A DNA stretch of 64,000 nt from Cellulomonas sp. HZM. GTDB taxonomy: Bacteria; Actinomycetota; Actinomycetes; Actinomycetales; Cellulomonadaceae. This document shows, one piece after another, positions 24,884 to 33,935 of this stretch (its first letter is position 1; each line of letters opens with the position of its first letter). Below the pieces are notes generated by a model. That model was not told the origin of the DNA. It was given only the letters and a program-made list of their open reading frames with translations, and did no database searches. The DNA is taken from the NCBI RefSeq assembly GCF_000708885.1, contig NZ_JEOE01000002.1, positions 62,001-126,000 on the forward strand. Direction: 5' to 3'. The position numbers and the translations under genes were made by a program.

Positions 24884-25282
24884 TCAGTGCGCGTGCTGCC
24901 CGCGGGAGAACTCGAACACCCAGCCGATGAGCCCGATGACGCCGAGGACCACACCGAGCCCGACCAGCCACCAGCCGATCGCCATGCCCAGGAACGTGAC
25001 GGCGCCGGCGGCACCGATCGCGAGCGGCCACCAGCTCCATGGCGCGAAGACACCCTGGTCACCGGCACCCTGCTCGATCTCGCCGTGCTCGTCGTCCTCG
25101 GGGCGCGGATCGATGCGCCGCGAGAGCAGGGCGAAGTAGGCGCCAATCATGCCCACGAGGCCCCCGACGAGCGGGATGCCGAGCATGCCGACGGGCTCTC
25201 CGTCGCTCCACACCCCGTACACGATGCCGATCGGGATGAAGAACAGCACCCCGTAGAGGAAGAGCTTCGTCTCGAGCTTCAC
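24884..25282 (-). CDS. ctaF: cytochrome c oxidase subunit IV (actinobacterial type)
   Basis: The 132-residue membrane protein has four predicted helices (about 5-24, 32-52, 84-103 and 104-124) and an acidic loop between the second and third. The pattern [20 protein letters not shown] and a C-terminal [10 protein letters not shown] are typical of the actinobacterial oxidase subunit IV. Its GTG overlaps the ctaD stop (GTGA). It is structural or assembly-related and holds no redox centre. Confidence 0.92.
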   Translation of the reverse strand: MKLETKLFLYGVLFFIPIGIVYGVWSDGEPVGMLGIPLVGGLVGMIGAYFALLSRRIDPRPEDDEHGEIEQGAGDQGVFAPWSWWPLAIGAAGAVTFLGMAIGWWLVGLGVVLGVIGLIGWVFEFSRGQHAH

Positions 25283-27093
25283 TTGCCCTCCTCCTCACCG
25301 GCGACGTCCGTCGGACGGTCCTCGACGATCACGGCGCTCGACTGCTCCGGTTCGCCACCGTCGCCGAGCACGCGCTCTGCCGCGGTGCCCGTCTCGCCAC
25401 GACGGTCCGCCTCCCAGTCCAGCGGACCCGGGTTCGGCTCGACGAAGTCCATCGCAGCGACCTCCGGGTGGTGCAGGTCGAACGCGGGCCGCTCCGAGCG
25501 GATACGCGGCAGCGACGTGAAGTTGTGCCGCGGCGGCGGGCAGCTGGTGGCCCACTCGAGCGAGGCTCCGTAACCCCACGGGTCGTCGACCTGCACGAGC
25601 GGCGCGTTGCGCCACGTCGTGTAGACGTTCCAGAAGAACGGCAGGAGCGAGGCACCGAGGATGAACGCACCGATCGTCGACACCTGGTTCATCCAGGTGA
25701 ACCCCTCGACCGGCGAGTAGTCGGCGTACCGACGCGGGAAGCCCTTGACGCCCAGCCAGTGCTGGATGAGGAACGTCGTGTGGAAGCCGATGAACAGCAG
25801 CCAGAAGTGCCACTTGCCGAGCCGCTCGTCGAGCATCCTGCCCGTCATCTTCGGCCACCAGAAGTAGAAGCCCGCGAACATCGCGAACACCACGGTGCCG
25901 AACACGACGTAGTGGAAGTGCGCCACGACGAAGTACGAGTCGGAGAGCTGGAAGTCCAGCGCCGGGCTCGACAGGATGATGCCCGTCAGGCCGCCGAACA
26001 GGAACGTGATGAGGAAGCCGATCGTCCAGAGCATCGGTGTCTCGAACGTGAGCTTCCCGCGCCACATCGTGCCGATCCAGTTGAAGAACTTCACACCGGT
26101 CGGGACGGCGATGAGCATCGTCATGAACGCGAAGAACGGCAGCAGCACCGAGCCGGTGACGTACATGTGGTGCGCCCACACCGTGACGGACAGGGCGGCG
26201 ATCGCGATCGTCGCGTACACGAGGCCCTTGTAGCCGAAGATCGGCTTGCGGCTGAAGACCGGCAGGATCTCGGTGATGATGCCGAAGAACGGCAACGCGA
26301 TGATGTAGACCTCGGGGTGCCCGAAGAACCAGAACAGGTGCTGCCAGAGGATGGCGCCACCGTTCTCGGGGTTGAACACCTGCGCGCCCAGGCGACGGTC
26401 CGCGCCGAGCGCGAACAGCGCGGCGGCGAGCGGCGGGAACGCCATGAGCACGAGCAGCGACGTCACGAGGGTGTTCCACGTGAAGATCGGCATCCGGAAC
26501 ATCGTCATGCCGGGCGCGCGCATCGTGACGATGGTCGTGATGAAGTTGACCGCGCCGAGGATGGTGCCGAAGCCGGCGAGCGCGAGCCCGAAGACCCACA
26601 GGTCACCGCCGACCCCCGGTGAGTACACCGTGTTCGACAGCGGCGCGTACGCGAACCACCCGAACGACGCGGCACCCTGCGGCGTGAGGAAGCCGCTCGC
26701 GGCGATGAGGCCGCCGAAGAAGAACAGCCAGAACGCGAACATGTTCAGTCGCGGGAACGCGACGTCGGGTGCCCCGATCTGCAACGGCATGATGACGTTC
26801 GCGAATCCCGCGAAGAGCGGGGTCGCGAACAGCAGCAGCATGATCGTGCCGTGCATCGTGAACGCCTGGTTGTACTGCTCCTTGGACTGGAACACGTCCA
26901 TGCCCGGCGTGAACAGCTCGGCGCGGATCAGCAGGGCGAGGATGCCGCCGATGCAGAACCAGACGAACGAGACGATCAGGTACATGTAGCCGATCGTCTT
27001 GTGGTCGGTCGACGTGACCCACTTGATGATCGTGCGTCCGAGGGTCTGGCGCGTCGGCGCCAGACCGGGGACGTACTCGGCGGCCGCGGCCAT
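25279..27093 (-). CDS. ctaD: cytochrome c oxidase subunit I
   Basis: The 604-residue catalytic subunit has twelve predicted helices. Heme a, heme a3 and CuB ligands are visible: [10 protein letters not shown] for heme a, [10 protein letters not shown] for CuB and the cross-linked Tyr, and HFHYV for heme a3 and a. The K channel region around the HPEVYI motif looks intact, marking a proton-pumping A-type oxidase. The ATG overlaps the ctaC stop (TGATG). The frame extends upstream through ctaC sequence, which is not part of this protein. Confidence 0.96.
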   Translation of the reverse strand: MAAAAEYVPGLAPTRQTLGRTIIKWVTSTDHKTIGYMYLIVSFVWFCIGGILALLIRAELFTPGMDVFQSKEQYNQAFTMHGTIMLLLFATPLFAGFANVIMPLQIGAPDVAFPRLNMFAFWLFFFGGLIAASGFLTPQGAASFGWFAYAPLSNTVYSPGVGGDLWVFGLALAGFGTILGAVNFITTIVTMRAPGMTMFRMPIFTWNTLVTSLLVLMAFPPLAAALFALGADRRLGAQVFNPENGGAILWQHLFWFFGHPEVYIIALPFFGIITEILPVFSRKPIFGYKGLVYATIAIAALSVTVWAHHMYVTGSVLLPFFAFMTMLIAVPTGVKFFNWIGTMWRGKLTFETPMLWTIGFLITFLFGGLTGIILSSPALDFQLSDSYFVVAHFHYVVFGTVVFAMFAGFYFWWPKMTGRMLDERLGKWHFWLLFIGFHTTFLIQHWLGVKGFPRRYADYSPVEGFTWMNQVSTIGAFILGASLLPFFWNVYTTWRNAPLVQVDDPWGYGASLEWATSCPPPRHNFTSLPRIRSERPAFDLHHPEVAAMDFVEPNPGPLDWEADRRGETGTAAERVLGDGGEPEQSSAVIVEDRPTDVAGEEEGK

Positions 27094-27974
27094 CACTTGC
27101 TGCCTTCCTGGGTGGCGCTCTCGAGGTCCTGCTGACGGCTGTACTCGAGCCCGAGCGAGCCTTCCTGGCCGTTGGCCTTGAGCTCGGCGATGTGCTTGTC
27201 GTAGTCCGCCTTCGACACCACGTTCACGTTGAAGAGCATGGAGGAGTGGTACTCGCCGCAGAGCTCGGCGCACTTGCCCTCGTAGAGCCCGATCTTGGTG
27301 GGCGTGACCTGGAACTTGTTGGTCTTGCCCGGGATCATGTCCATCTTGTAGAGGAACTCGGGGATCCAGAACGAGTGGATGACGTCGCGCGAGTTGAGCG
27401 TGAACTCGACCTTCTCGTCGACCGGGAGCCACAGCGTCACCTGCGACCGGAGCTCACCCGTGCCGGCGGAGCCGACGTCCTGGGCGTGCTCGCCCGTCTC
27501 GTACGCGTCGTCGTCGAGGTAGTTGAAGTCCCAGCTCCACTGCTTGCCGATGGCCTGGACGTGGTTCTGCGCCGGTGAGGACGTGTCCTGGATCGAGGTG
27601 ACGTCGCGGTTCGTGTAGTAGAACAGCACGCCCACCATGACGATCGGCAGGATCACGTACATGATCTCGAGCGGCACGTGGTACCGGAGCTGCACCGGCA
27701 GGACGTCGTCGTCCTTGCGCTTGCGGTACACCGCGACGCACCAGAGCATCAGGCCCCACGTCAGCAGGCCGACGACGAGCGCGGCGACCCACGACCCGAC
27801 CCAGAGGTTGACGATGCGACCCGTCTGGTCGGTGGCTTCGTGGTTGGAGTCGCCGGGGAGCCAGCCGCGCTGCACCTCGGCGGAGCAACCGCTGAGTGCG
27901 ACCGCGACGACGGCGGCGAGACCGACCAGCTTCAGGGCCGGGCGCCGCTTCCGGCGGGGGGTGTCCGGGTGCAC
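27093..27974 (-). CDS. ctaC: cytochrome c oxidase subunit II
   Basis: The 293-residue subunit receives electrons at a CuA centre. The N-terminus is a lipoprotein signal with lipobox LSGC (about residues 27-30), followed by two membrane helices (about 56-80 and 103-123). The cupredoxin domain has the CuA ligands in [10 protein letters not shown] and [12 protein letters not shown] (Cys, Cys, His, Met). The GTG start has GAGAGG with 6 nt spacing. It is the first gene of the ctaC-ctaD-ctaF operon. Confidence 0.95.
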   Translation of the reverse strand: MHPDTPRRKRRPALKLVGLAAVVAVALSGCSAEVQRGWLPGDSNHEATDQTGRIVNLWVGSWVAALVVGLLTWGLMLWCVAVYRKRKDDDVLPVQLRYHVPLEIMYVILPIVMVGVLFYYTNRDVTSIQDTSSPAQNHVQAIGKQWSWDFNYLDDDAYETGEHAQDVGSAGTGELRSQVTLWLPVDEKVEFTLNSRDVIHSFWIPEFLYKMDMIPGKTNKFQVTPTKIGLYEGKCAELCGEYHSSMLFNVNVVSKADYDKHIAELKANGQEGSLGLEYSRQQDLESATQEGSK

Positions 27975-28056
27975 AGGGGACCTCTCACTCGCGTCCCGCG
28001 GCCCGTACCGCCTGGGCAGGCAGCCGTCACCCGGGACCTTCGTCCTCGACGGGTGC

Positions 28057-28062
28057 AGCCTA
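28057..28062 (-). promoter_or_regulatory. probable -10 element of the ctaC operon
   Basis: TAGGCT on the reverse strand would start a transcript with a leader of about 75 nt before the GTG at 27974. No convincing -35 element is seen. Confidence 0.35.
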
Positions 28063-28104
28063 GCGCGCCGACCACGCCGTTTCGCCCTGGCGACACCACG
28101 TGAC

Positions 28105-28115
28105 GACACCGTGTC
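28105..28115. promoter_or_regulatory. palindrome in the ctaC / desulfurase-like intergenic region
   Basis: GACAC-c-GTGTC is a perfect 5-bp inverted repeat about one turn-plus upstream of the ctaC -10 element and between two divergent genes. It could bind a dimeric regulator. Confidence 0.3.
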
Positions 28116-28205
28116 AGCACCGTCACACCCGGGTTCGCGTCGCCGGTCGCCCCTCGGCGGGCCTGCGCCTGGCGGAGCACGGCGTCGTTGTGCGGGCACG
28201 CGGGC

Positions 28206-28211
28206 TACCGT
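28206..28211 (+). promoter_or_regulatory. -10 element, leaderless start at 28218
   Basis: TACCGT ends 6 nt before the ATG at 28218. Confidence 0.5.
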
Positions 28212-28217
28212 GCCCGC

Positions 28218-29411
28218 ATGAGCACCACGCCGGACGCCCGCGAGCAACGAGGGAGTGTGACCGAGCCCACGTCGACTGCCGCTCCGGCGCGTGTCGTGCT
28301 CGACGCCGGCGGTCACGCCCCGCTGCTCCCCCAGGCCCGAGCCGCCTACCTCGAGGCCCTCGACCAGGGCTGGGCCGACCCGCGTCGGCTGTTCTCCGAG
28401 GGGCGCCGCGCCCGCATGCTCCTGGACGGTGCGCGCGAGGCGATGGCGGGCGTCGTCGGCGCACGCACCGAGGAGGTCGACCTCGCGCCGTCCCACGTCG
28501 CAGCGCTGCACGGCGCGGTGCGGTCCGTCGTGCGCGCACGTCGGCGTGTCGGCGACGTCGTCGTCGTCGGCGCGGTCGAACGTGCCGCGGTGCTCAACGC
28601 GGCCGACTTCGCGGGCGCGCGCAGGGTCGTCGGCGTCGACCACGTCGGACGGGTCGACCCCGACGAGCTCGACGACGCGCTCGGCGCGCACGGCGTCGCG
28701 CTCGCCGCGCTCCAGCACGCCAACGGCGAGGTGGGGACGCTGCAGCCGGTCGAGCGTGCGCACGAGTCCTCCCGGCGGGCAGGGGTCCCGCTGCTCGTCG
28801 ACGCCGGGTCGAGCCTCGGTCACGTCGACGTCGGCGACGCGTGGGACCTGCTCGCCGCCGACGCTGCGGACTGGGGCGGACCGGCAGGCATCGGGGTGCT
28901 CGTCACACGTCGCGGCGTGCGGCGCACGCCGGACTGGCCCGAGGACGACGACCGCTGGTTCCCCGGCGGCGTGAGCGTGCCGGCGGCGCTCGCCGCTGCC
29001 GTCGCGCTGCAGGTCGCGCACGCGTCGCGGCACCGCACGGCCGAGGCCTCGCGCACGCTCGTCGACCGCGTCCGCCGACGCGTCGCCGCCGAGGTCCCGG
29101 ACGTCGAGGTCGTGGGCGACGACGCGGTGCGCCTGCCGCACGTCGTCACGTTCTCGTGCCTCTACGTCGACGGCGAGGCCCTGGTCGGTGGTCTCGACGC
29201 CGCGGGCTTCGGGGTGGGATCGGGCTCGGCGTGCACGTCGAGCGCGCTCGAGCCGAGCCACGTGCTGGCGGCGATGGGGGTGCTCACGCACGGCAACGTG
29301 AGGCTCGCACTGCCCGTCGGGACACGCGAGGCGGACGTCGACCGCTTCCTCGACGCGCTCCCCTCCGTGGTCGCCGACGTGCGCTCGGCGCTCGGGGCGG
29401 ACGGCCTGTGA
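28218..29411 (+). CDS. cysteine desulfurase-like protein with degenerate PLP site
   Basis: The 397-residue protein has the class-V aminotransferase (NifS/IscS) layout: an N-terminal LDAGGHAPLLP, QHANGEVGTLQPV with His167, LVDAGSS with Asp195, and the active-site cysteine loop SGSACTSSALEPSHV with Cys339. The PLP-binding lysine is missing: the SxHK-type motif reads DAADWGGP (215-222), with Asp218 at the Lys position. The phosphate-binding SGT is SHV (92-94), and the Gln after the conserved Asp region is Ser. It overlaps tusA by 4 nt (GTGA). It is therefore unlikely to be a normal PLP desulfurase; it could be a sulfur-carrier scaffold or an inactive paralogue. Confidence 0.85.
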   Translation: MSTTPDAREQRGSVTEPTSTAAPARVVLDAGGHAPLLPQARAAYLEALDQGWADPRRLFSEGRRARMLLDGAREAMAGVVGARTEEVDLAPSHVAALHGAVRSVVRARRRVGDVVVVGAVERAAVLNAADFAGARRVVGVDHVGRVDPDELDDALGAHGVALAALQHANGEVGTLQPVERAHESSRRAGVPLLVDAGSSLGHVDVGDAWDLLAADAADWGGPAGIGVLVTRRGVRRTPDWPEDDDRWFPGGVSVPAALAAAVALQVAHASRHRTAEASRTLVDRVRRRVAAEVPDVEVVGDDAVRLPHVVTFSCLYVDGEALVGGLDAAGFGVGSGSACTSSALEPSHVLAAMGVLTHGNVRLALPVGTREADVDRFLDALPSVVADVRSALGADGL

Positions 29412-29635
29412 CCGACCTCGTGGTCGACGCGACCGGGCTGCGGTGCCCGGCGCCCGTGATCCGGCTCGCCAGGGCCGCGCGCGAGGCACGTCCCGGGACG
29501 ACGATCACGGTGCTGGCGACCGATCCCGCCGCCGAGCACGACGTGCCGGCCTGGGCGCGCATGCGCGGCCACGCACTCGTGTCCGTGGAGAAGGACGACG
29601 ATCGGCTGACGCTCGTCGTCCGCACGGCCGGCTGA
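29408..29635 (+). CDS. TusA/SirA-family sulfur carrier protein
   Basis: The 75-residue protein has the TusA signature ATGLRCPAPVIRL; Cys13 would carry a persulfide received from a cysteine desulfurase. The two-layer alpha/beta fold ends with DDRLTLVVRTAG. Its GTG start overlaps the stop of the desulfurase-like gene, so the two are translationally coupled. TusA proteins serve tRNA thiolation, molybdopterin synthesis or Fe-S chemistry; the target here is unknown. A nitrate reductase is present in the window, so molybdenum cofactor supply is one possibility. Confidence 0.9.
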   Translation: MTDLVVDATGLRCPAPVIRLARAAREARPGTTITVLATDPAAEHDVPAWARMRGHALVSVEKDDDRLTLVVRTAG

Positions 29636-29650
29636 CCACGCCGAAGACGG

Positions 29651-29687
29651 CGAGAGGCCCGGCGCGCACTGCGCACCGGGCCTCTCG
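29651..29687. terminator. bidirectional terminator between tusA and erpA
   Basis: A 16-bp stem (29651-29666 with 29672-29687, one mismatch) with a 5-nt loop lies between convergent genes. Confidence 0.75.
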
Positions 29688-29697
29688 ACGGGAGGGA

Positions 29698-30060
29698 TCA
29701 GCTGAACGAACCGCCGCACGCGCAGGCGCTGCCCGCGTTGGGGTTGTCGATCGTGAAGCCCTGCTTCTCGATGGTGTCGGCGAAGTCGATCGTCGCGCCC
29801 TCGAGGTAGGGGACGCTCATGCGGTCGACCACGACCTCGACGCCGTCGTAGTCCTTCGTGGCGTCGCCGTCGAGGATCCGCTCGTCGAAGTACAGCTGGT
29901 AGATGAGGCCCGAGCAGCCACCGGGCTGCACGGCCACGCGCAGACGCAGGTCGTCGCGGCCCTCCTGCTCGAGGAGGCTGCGCACCTTGTCCGCGGCGAC
30001 GTCGGTGAGCAGGACGCCGTGCGTCGCGGTCTCGGTCTCGGTCGCGGTGGTCTCGCTCAT
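29698..30060 (-). CDS. erpA: iron-sulfur cluster insertion protein (A-type carrier)
   Basis: The 120-residue HesB/IscA-family protein delivers Fe-S clusters to apo-enzymes. The three conserved cysteines are in PGGCSG and SACACGGSF at the C-terminus. A Thr/Glu-rich N-terminal extension of about 15 residues precedes the domain. The ATG at 30060 has TTGGAG upstream, which selects it over a longer frame from 30168. Probable clients in the window include NadA, LipA, NarG and NarH. A possible -10 (TACCCT) lies about 140 nt upstream on the same strand. Confidence 0.9.
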   Translation of the reverse strand: MSETTATETETATHGVLLTDVAADKVRSLLEQEGRDDLRLRVAVQPGGCSGLIYQLYFDERILDGDATKDYDGVEVVVDRMSVPYLEGATIDFADTIEKQGFTIDNPNAGSACACGGSFS

Positions 30061-30275
30061 GGTGTCTCCAAGATGACGGCGGATGGTTCTCGGGTCGATG
30101 CAGAGGTCGAAGGTCGAGCCGGCGTCCCTTGCGGAGACGTCCGGTGATGCCAACACCCGCGTCCCCACGGATGTTCCCGGCCCTGCTGCCTGTCCCAGGG
30201 TACGTCCGATGCCCGCCAGCGACGCATGACGTGGACCACACGGCGCGCCCGCGCGTCGACGGTGGTCGACCCCGC

Positions 30276-31430
30276 TCAGCGCGACCAGGTCCGGGCGACG
30301 CGCTCTGTCCTGCGGCGCAACGACCCGGCCGCGTCGGCGAGCGCGGCCGCGACCTCGTCGGGCGCCTCGGCGACGGCGTACGACGCCGTGATGCCCGCGG
30401 CGGCGAGCTCGCGCCGTCCGACGAGCACCTGCCCGGCCACCACGACGACCGGGACACCGTGCCGCAGAGCACGCGTCGCGACCTCGTTCGTCGCCTTCCC
30501 GTGCAAGGACTGCCAGTCGAAGCGCCCCTCCCCCGTGACGACCACGTCGCTGGACCGGACCAGGTCGTCGAGCCCGACGGCGTCGGCGACGAACGCGGCG
30601 CCTGGCACGAGGCGGGCGCCGACGAGCTGGAGCCCGAACCCCAGCCCCCCGGCGGCGCCGGCCCCCGGGGCCGTCGTGAGGCGCCGCACCGGCTGCGTGC
30701 CGTCGATCAGGTCGGGCCGCAGAGCGTCGCCCAGCGCGTCGACGGCGGCCCGCGCGAAGGATGCGAGCGAGCGCTCGAGCTCCTGCGCCTGCTCGGGCGT
30801 GGCGCCCTTCTGCGGTGCGAAGCCAGCGCTCGCACCCTGCAGGCCCAGCAGCGGGACGTCGACGTCGGCGGCCACGACGAGCTCGACACCGCCCAGCCGC
30901 TCCCGCAGCGCACGCAGCCCGCGCAGCTCGGCGGCCCGGACCTCCCCGAGGCCGGCGCCGCCGAGCGCGAGCGCGGGGACGTCCAGCCCGAGCCCGACGA
31001 GCGCGCCCGCGCCCGCGTCGTTGGTCGACGAGCCGCCGAGACCGACGACCACGCGCCGCGCACCCCCGCGCACCGCCAGGTCGACGAGCTCACCGACGCC
31101 TCGGCTCGTCGTGCGGCCCGGGTCGCGGCGGTCCGCGGGCACCAGGCCCAGGCCCACGGCGTGCGCCGACTCGACGTACGCGGTGCTGCCGACGCGCAGC
31201 ACCGCAGCGGGCACGGGTGCGTGCAGCGGACCCGTGACGGTCGCCGCCTCGAGCGTGCCCCCGAGCGCCGCGTGCACCACCTCGACGAAGCCGGGTCCGC
31301 CGTCGGACAGCGGGCGGACCGTGATCTCGTCGCCGGGTGCGCCTGCGGACCACCCGGCGGCCAGCTCGGCGGCGGCCTCCCGTGCGGTCAGGGACGTGCC
31401 GAACGAGTCCGGGGCCAGGAGGACGTGCAC
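30276..31430 (-). CDS. glycerate kinase (GlxK family)
   Basis: The 384-residue protein belongs to the type-I glycerate kinase family that phosphorylates glycerate with ATP. Family motifs are LLAPDSFGTSLTAREAA at the N-terminus, PLSDGGPGF, GLGGSSTNDAGAGAL, and VVTGEGRFDWQSLHGKA. The longest frame starts upstream inside nadA, so the GTG at 31430, directly before HVLLAPDSFG, is chosen. CACGAT ends 6 nt before it and may be a -10 element. It is divergent from nadA by 76 bp. Confidence 0.9.
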   Translation of the reverse strand: MHVLLAPDSFGTSLTAREAAAELAAGWSAGAPGDEITVRPLSDGGPGFVEVVHAALGGTLEAATVTGPLHAPVPAAVLRVGSTAYVESAHAVGLGLVPADRRDPGRTTSRGVGELVDLAVRGGARRVVVGLGGSSTNDAGAGALVGLGLDVPALALGGAGLGEVRAAELRGLRALRERLGGVELVVAADVDVPLLGLQGASAGFAPQKGATPEQAQELERSLASFARAAVDALGDALRPDLIDGTQPVRRLTTAPGAGAAGGLGFGLQLVGARLVPGAAFVADAVGLDDLVRSSDVVVTGEGRFDWQSLHGKATNEVATRALRHGVPVVVVAGQVLVGRRELAAAGITASYAVAEAPDEVAAALADAAGSLRRRTERVARTWSR

Positions 31431-31506
31431 GCCTGCATCGTGGCACGGGTCAGGTCGCGTCCCGGGCGCCGACCGTGCGCGGCAGGCTGTGTGGGAAGAT
31501 CGGCGC

Positions 31507-32712
31507 GTGAGCGTTGCGACCCCCTCCACCACGGGTTTCGTCGAGCCGGCCCCCTCCGCGCTGCTGCTGCTCGGGCGCGGCGTCGACCTCGCCTCGGAGC
31601 GCGGCGTCGAGTGCGTGGGCGACCTGCCTGCGCCGAGCGACCCGGACCTCGTGGCCCGCGCCCGCGCCGCGCGCGCCGCGCTCGGTGACCGAGCGTTCGT
31701 CCTCGGGCACCACTACCAGCGCGACGAGGTCATCGAGTTCGCGGACGTCACGGGCGACTCGTTCAAGCTCGCACGCGAGGCCGCCGCCCGCCCGGAGGCC
31801 GAGTTCGTCATCTTCTGCGGCGTGCACTTCATGGCCGAGTCGGCGGACATCCTGACGTCCGACGACCAGCAGGTGGTGCTGCCGGACCTCGCCGCGGGCT
31901 GCTCGATGGCGGACATGGCGGCGATCGACCAGGTCGAGGACGCGTGGGACGTGCTGGTCGAGGCCGGCGTCGCCGATGACACGGTCCCGGTCACGTACAT
32001 GAACTCGTCGGCCGCGATCAAGGCGTTCACGGGGCGGCACGGCGGGACGATCTGCACGTCGTCGAACGCCCACGTGGCGCTGCGCTGGGCGTTCGACCAG
32101 GTGGGTGGTCCCGACGGTCGCGGCAAGGTCCTGTTCATGCCGGACCAGCACCTGGGCCGCAACACCGCGGTGCAGCACCTGGGCATGTCGCTCGACGACT
32201 GCGTGGTGTTCGACCCGCGCAAGCCCCGCGGCGGCCTCACCGCTCAGCAGCTGCGCGACGCCCGCATGATCCTGTGGCGCGGGCACTGCTCGGTGCACGG
32301 CCGGTTCTCCGAGCGGAACGTGCTCGACATCCGTGCGGCCGTCCCGGACGTGACGGTGCTGGTGCACCCCGAGTGCAAGCACGAGGTCGTGACCGCGGCG
32401 GACATGGTGGGCTCGACGGAGTACATCATCAAGGCGCTGGACGCGGCCCCCGCGGGCTCGAGCTGGGCGATCGGCACCGAGCTCAACCTGGTGCGTCGTC
32501 TTGCGAACGCGCACCCTGACAAGAACATCCACTACCTCGACTCGACCGTGTGCTTCTGCTCGACCATGAACCGCATCGACCTGCCGCACCTCGTCTGGGC
32601 GATGGAGCAGCTGGTCGCGGGCCGACCGGTCAACAGGATCGTCGTCGACGCGGACGACGCGCACTGGGCACGCGTCGCGCTCGACCAGATGCTCGCGCTC
32701 CCGGGGTACTGA
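31507..32712 (+). CDS. nadA: quinolinate synthase
   Basis: The 401-residue [4Fe-4S] enzyme makes quinolinate from iminoaspartate and dihydroxyacetone phosphate in NAD synthesis. FVLGHHYQRDEVIEFADVTGDS is typical (quoted here as the two parts FVLGHHYQRDEV and ADVTGDS), and cluster cysteines are in AAGCSMADM, HPECKHEV and DSTVCFCSTMNRI. The GTG start has GGAAGAT upstream, which could be a weak ribosome site or a -10-like element. The frame is open 427 codons upstream, but that part is antisense to glycerate kinase. nadB and nadC are not adjacent. Confidence 0.94.
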   Translation: MSVATPSTTGFVEPAPSALLLLGRGVDLASERGVECVGDLPAPSDPDLVARARAARAALGDRAFVLGHHYQRDEVIEFADVTGDSFKLAREAAARPEAEFVIFCGVHFMAESADILTSDDQQVVLPDLAAGCSMADMAAIDQVEDAWDVLVEAGVADDTVPVTYMNSSAAIKAFTGRHGGTICTSSNAHVALRWAFDQVGGPDGRGKVLFMPDQHLGRNTAVQHLGMSLDDCVVFDPRKPRGGLTAQQLRDARMILWRGHCSVHGRFSERNVLDIRAAVPDVTVLVHPECKHEVVTAADMVGSTEYIIKALDAAPAGSSWAIGTELNLVRRLANAHPDKNIHYLDSTVCFCSTMNRIDLPHLVWAMEQLVAGRPVNRIVVDADDAHWARVALDQMLALPGY

Positions 32713-32724
32713 GCGGCGTTCGCG

Positions 32725-33324
32725 ATGTCCACGGGCAGCCCGCTGCGGATCGGCGTCTTCGTGTTCGACGGCGCCGAGGAGCTCGACGTGGTCGGGCCCT
32801 ACGACGTGCTGTCGTCGTGGGCGCTGCACTCGCCGCTGCGACCCGAGGTGCTGACCTTCTCCTCGGACGGCCAGGGCGTGCGGTGCGCCAAGGGGCTCTG
32901 CCTCGTCCCGGACACGTCGGCGCACGAGGTCGGGCCGCTGCACGTGCTCGTGTACCCGGGCGGCCAGGGCACGCGCGCGCTGGCGGCCGACACCCATCAC
33001 CTCGCGTGGGTGCGCGAGGTACGGGCGGCGACCCCGCTCGTCGCGAGCGTGTGCACGGGTGCGCTCGTGCTCGCCGCGGCCGGGCTGCTGGCCGGCAGGC
33101 CCGCGACCACGCACTGGGCGGCGTTCGACGAGCTCGTCGCGCTCGACCCCAGCGTCCTGCCCGACGACGAGGCGCGCTTCGTCGACGACGGGGACGTCGT
33201 GACGTCGGCGGGGGTCTCCGCCGGCATCGACATGGCGCTGCACCTGGTGGCCCGGCTGGAGGGCGTCGAGGCTGCCCGTGCCGTGCGCCGCGGCATCCAG
33301 TACGACCCGGAACCGCCCGTGTGA
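32725..33324 (+). CDS. DJ-1/PfpI family (class I amidotransferase-like) protein
   Basis: The 199-residue protein has the DJ-1/PfpI fold. The nucleophile elbow is VASVCTGALVLAAAG with a reactive Cys, VFDGAEELDVVGPYDVL is the N-terminal signature, and TSAGVSAGIDMALHLV matches the ThiJ/transcription-regulator subgroup, but no AraC DNA-binding domain is attached. It starts 12 nt after nadA, so it is probably cotranscribed. Possible roles include glyoxalase, isonitrile hydratase or stress protection; none can be chosen. Confidence 0.85.
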   Translation: MSTGSPLRIGVFVFDGAEELDVVGPYDVLSSWALHSPLRPEVLTFSSDGQGVRCAKGLCLVPDTSAHEVGPLHVLVYPGGQGTRALAADTHHLAWVREVRAATPLVASVCTGALVLAAAGLLAGRPATTHWAAFDELVALDPSVLPDDEARFVDDGDVVTSAGVSAGIDMALHLVARLEGVEAARAVRRGIQYDPEPPV

Positions 33325-33367
33325 CGACGTCCCGTCGGGTACCGGGAAGACGCGGTCTACCGCTGGG

Positions 33368-33373
33368 TAACAT
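33368..33373 (+). promoter_or_regulatory. -10 element, leaderless start at 33380
   Basis: TAACAT ends 6 nt before the GTG at 33380. Confidence 0.55.
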
Positions 33374-33379
33374 CGGCCC

Positions 33380-33904
33380 GTGACCCGCACGCTCCAGCTC
33401 GCGCTCGCGACCTTCCGACCGCGCCGCGCCGTCCCCGGCCAGGGCCTGTTCGACCCCTCGGTGACGCGCATGCGCGTCTGGCCGACCGACCTCGACCTGT
33501 ACCGCCACGTCAACAACGGCGTGTACCTGCAGTGCATGGACGTCGCGCGCAGCAACTTCCTCGCCGACCTGGGCTCGTTCGGTGCGCTGAACGAGCGCGG
33601 CTGGTACCCGGTCGTCGCTGCGCAGACGATCAAGTACCGCCGATCGCTGACGCTGGGGCAGCGCTTCGACATCACGACGACCGTCCTCGGCTGGGACGCC
33701 CGCGTGGTCTACCTCGACCAGTCGTTCTCACGCGGGGGCGAGCACGTCGCCCGCGGCGTCGTGGCCGGACGGTTCCTCGCGCGCGACGGCGTGCGGGTAC
33801 CCGCACCGGACGTCGTCGCGCTGCTCGAGGGACCCGTCGCGTCCCCGGCGCTCCCCGAGGACGTCGCGACGTGGGCGCGGGCCGTGGACGTCGCCGCGCG
33901 CTGA
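33380..33904 (+). CDS. acyl-CoA thioesterase family (hotdog fold) protein
   Basis: The 174-residue single-hotdog protein carries the 4HBT-type signature WPTDLDLYRHVNNGVYL, where the Asp and HVNN are active-site elements, and YRRSLTLGQRFDI in the central sheet. It probably hydrolyses acyl-CoA or acyl-ACP thioesters in the cytoplasm; the substrate is unknown. The C-terminal 20 residues look disordered. It is transcribed from its own leaderless promoter and converges with the M20 peptidase gene. Confidence 0.85.
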   Translation: MTRTLQLALATFRPRRAVPGQGLFDPSVTRMRVWPTDLDLYRHVNNGVYLQCMDVARSNFLADLGSFGALNERGWYPVVAAQTIKYRRSLTLGQRFDITTTVLGWDARVVYLDQSFSRGGEHVARGVVAGRFLARDGVRVPAPDVVALLEGPVASPALPEDVATWARAVDVAAR

Positions 33905-33935
33905 CGGCACGGCGACGCCCGCGGCCGCGGACGGC

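Noticed and set aside
25279..27432. CtaC-CtaD fusion suggested by the open frame upstream of ctaD
   Set aside because: The upstream part is a different frame of ctaC; ATG at 27093 and the TGATG overlap define separate proteins.
30226..31506. Extension of nadA into an 828-residue fusion
   Set aside because: The first 427 codons are antisense to glycerate kinase and have no domain.
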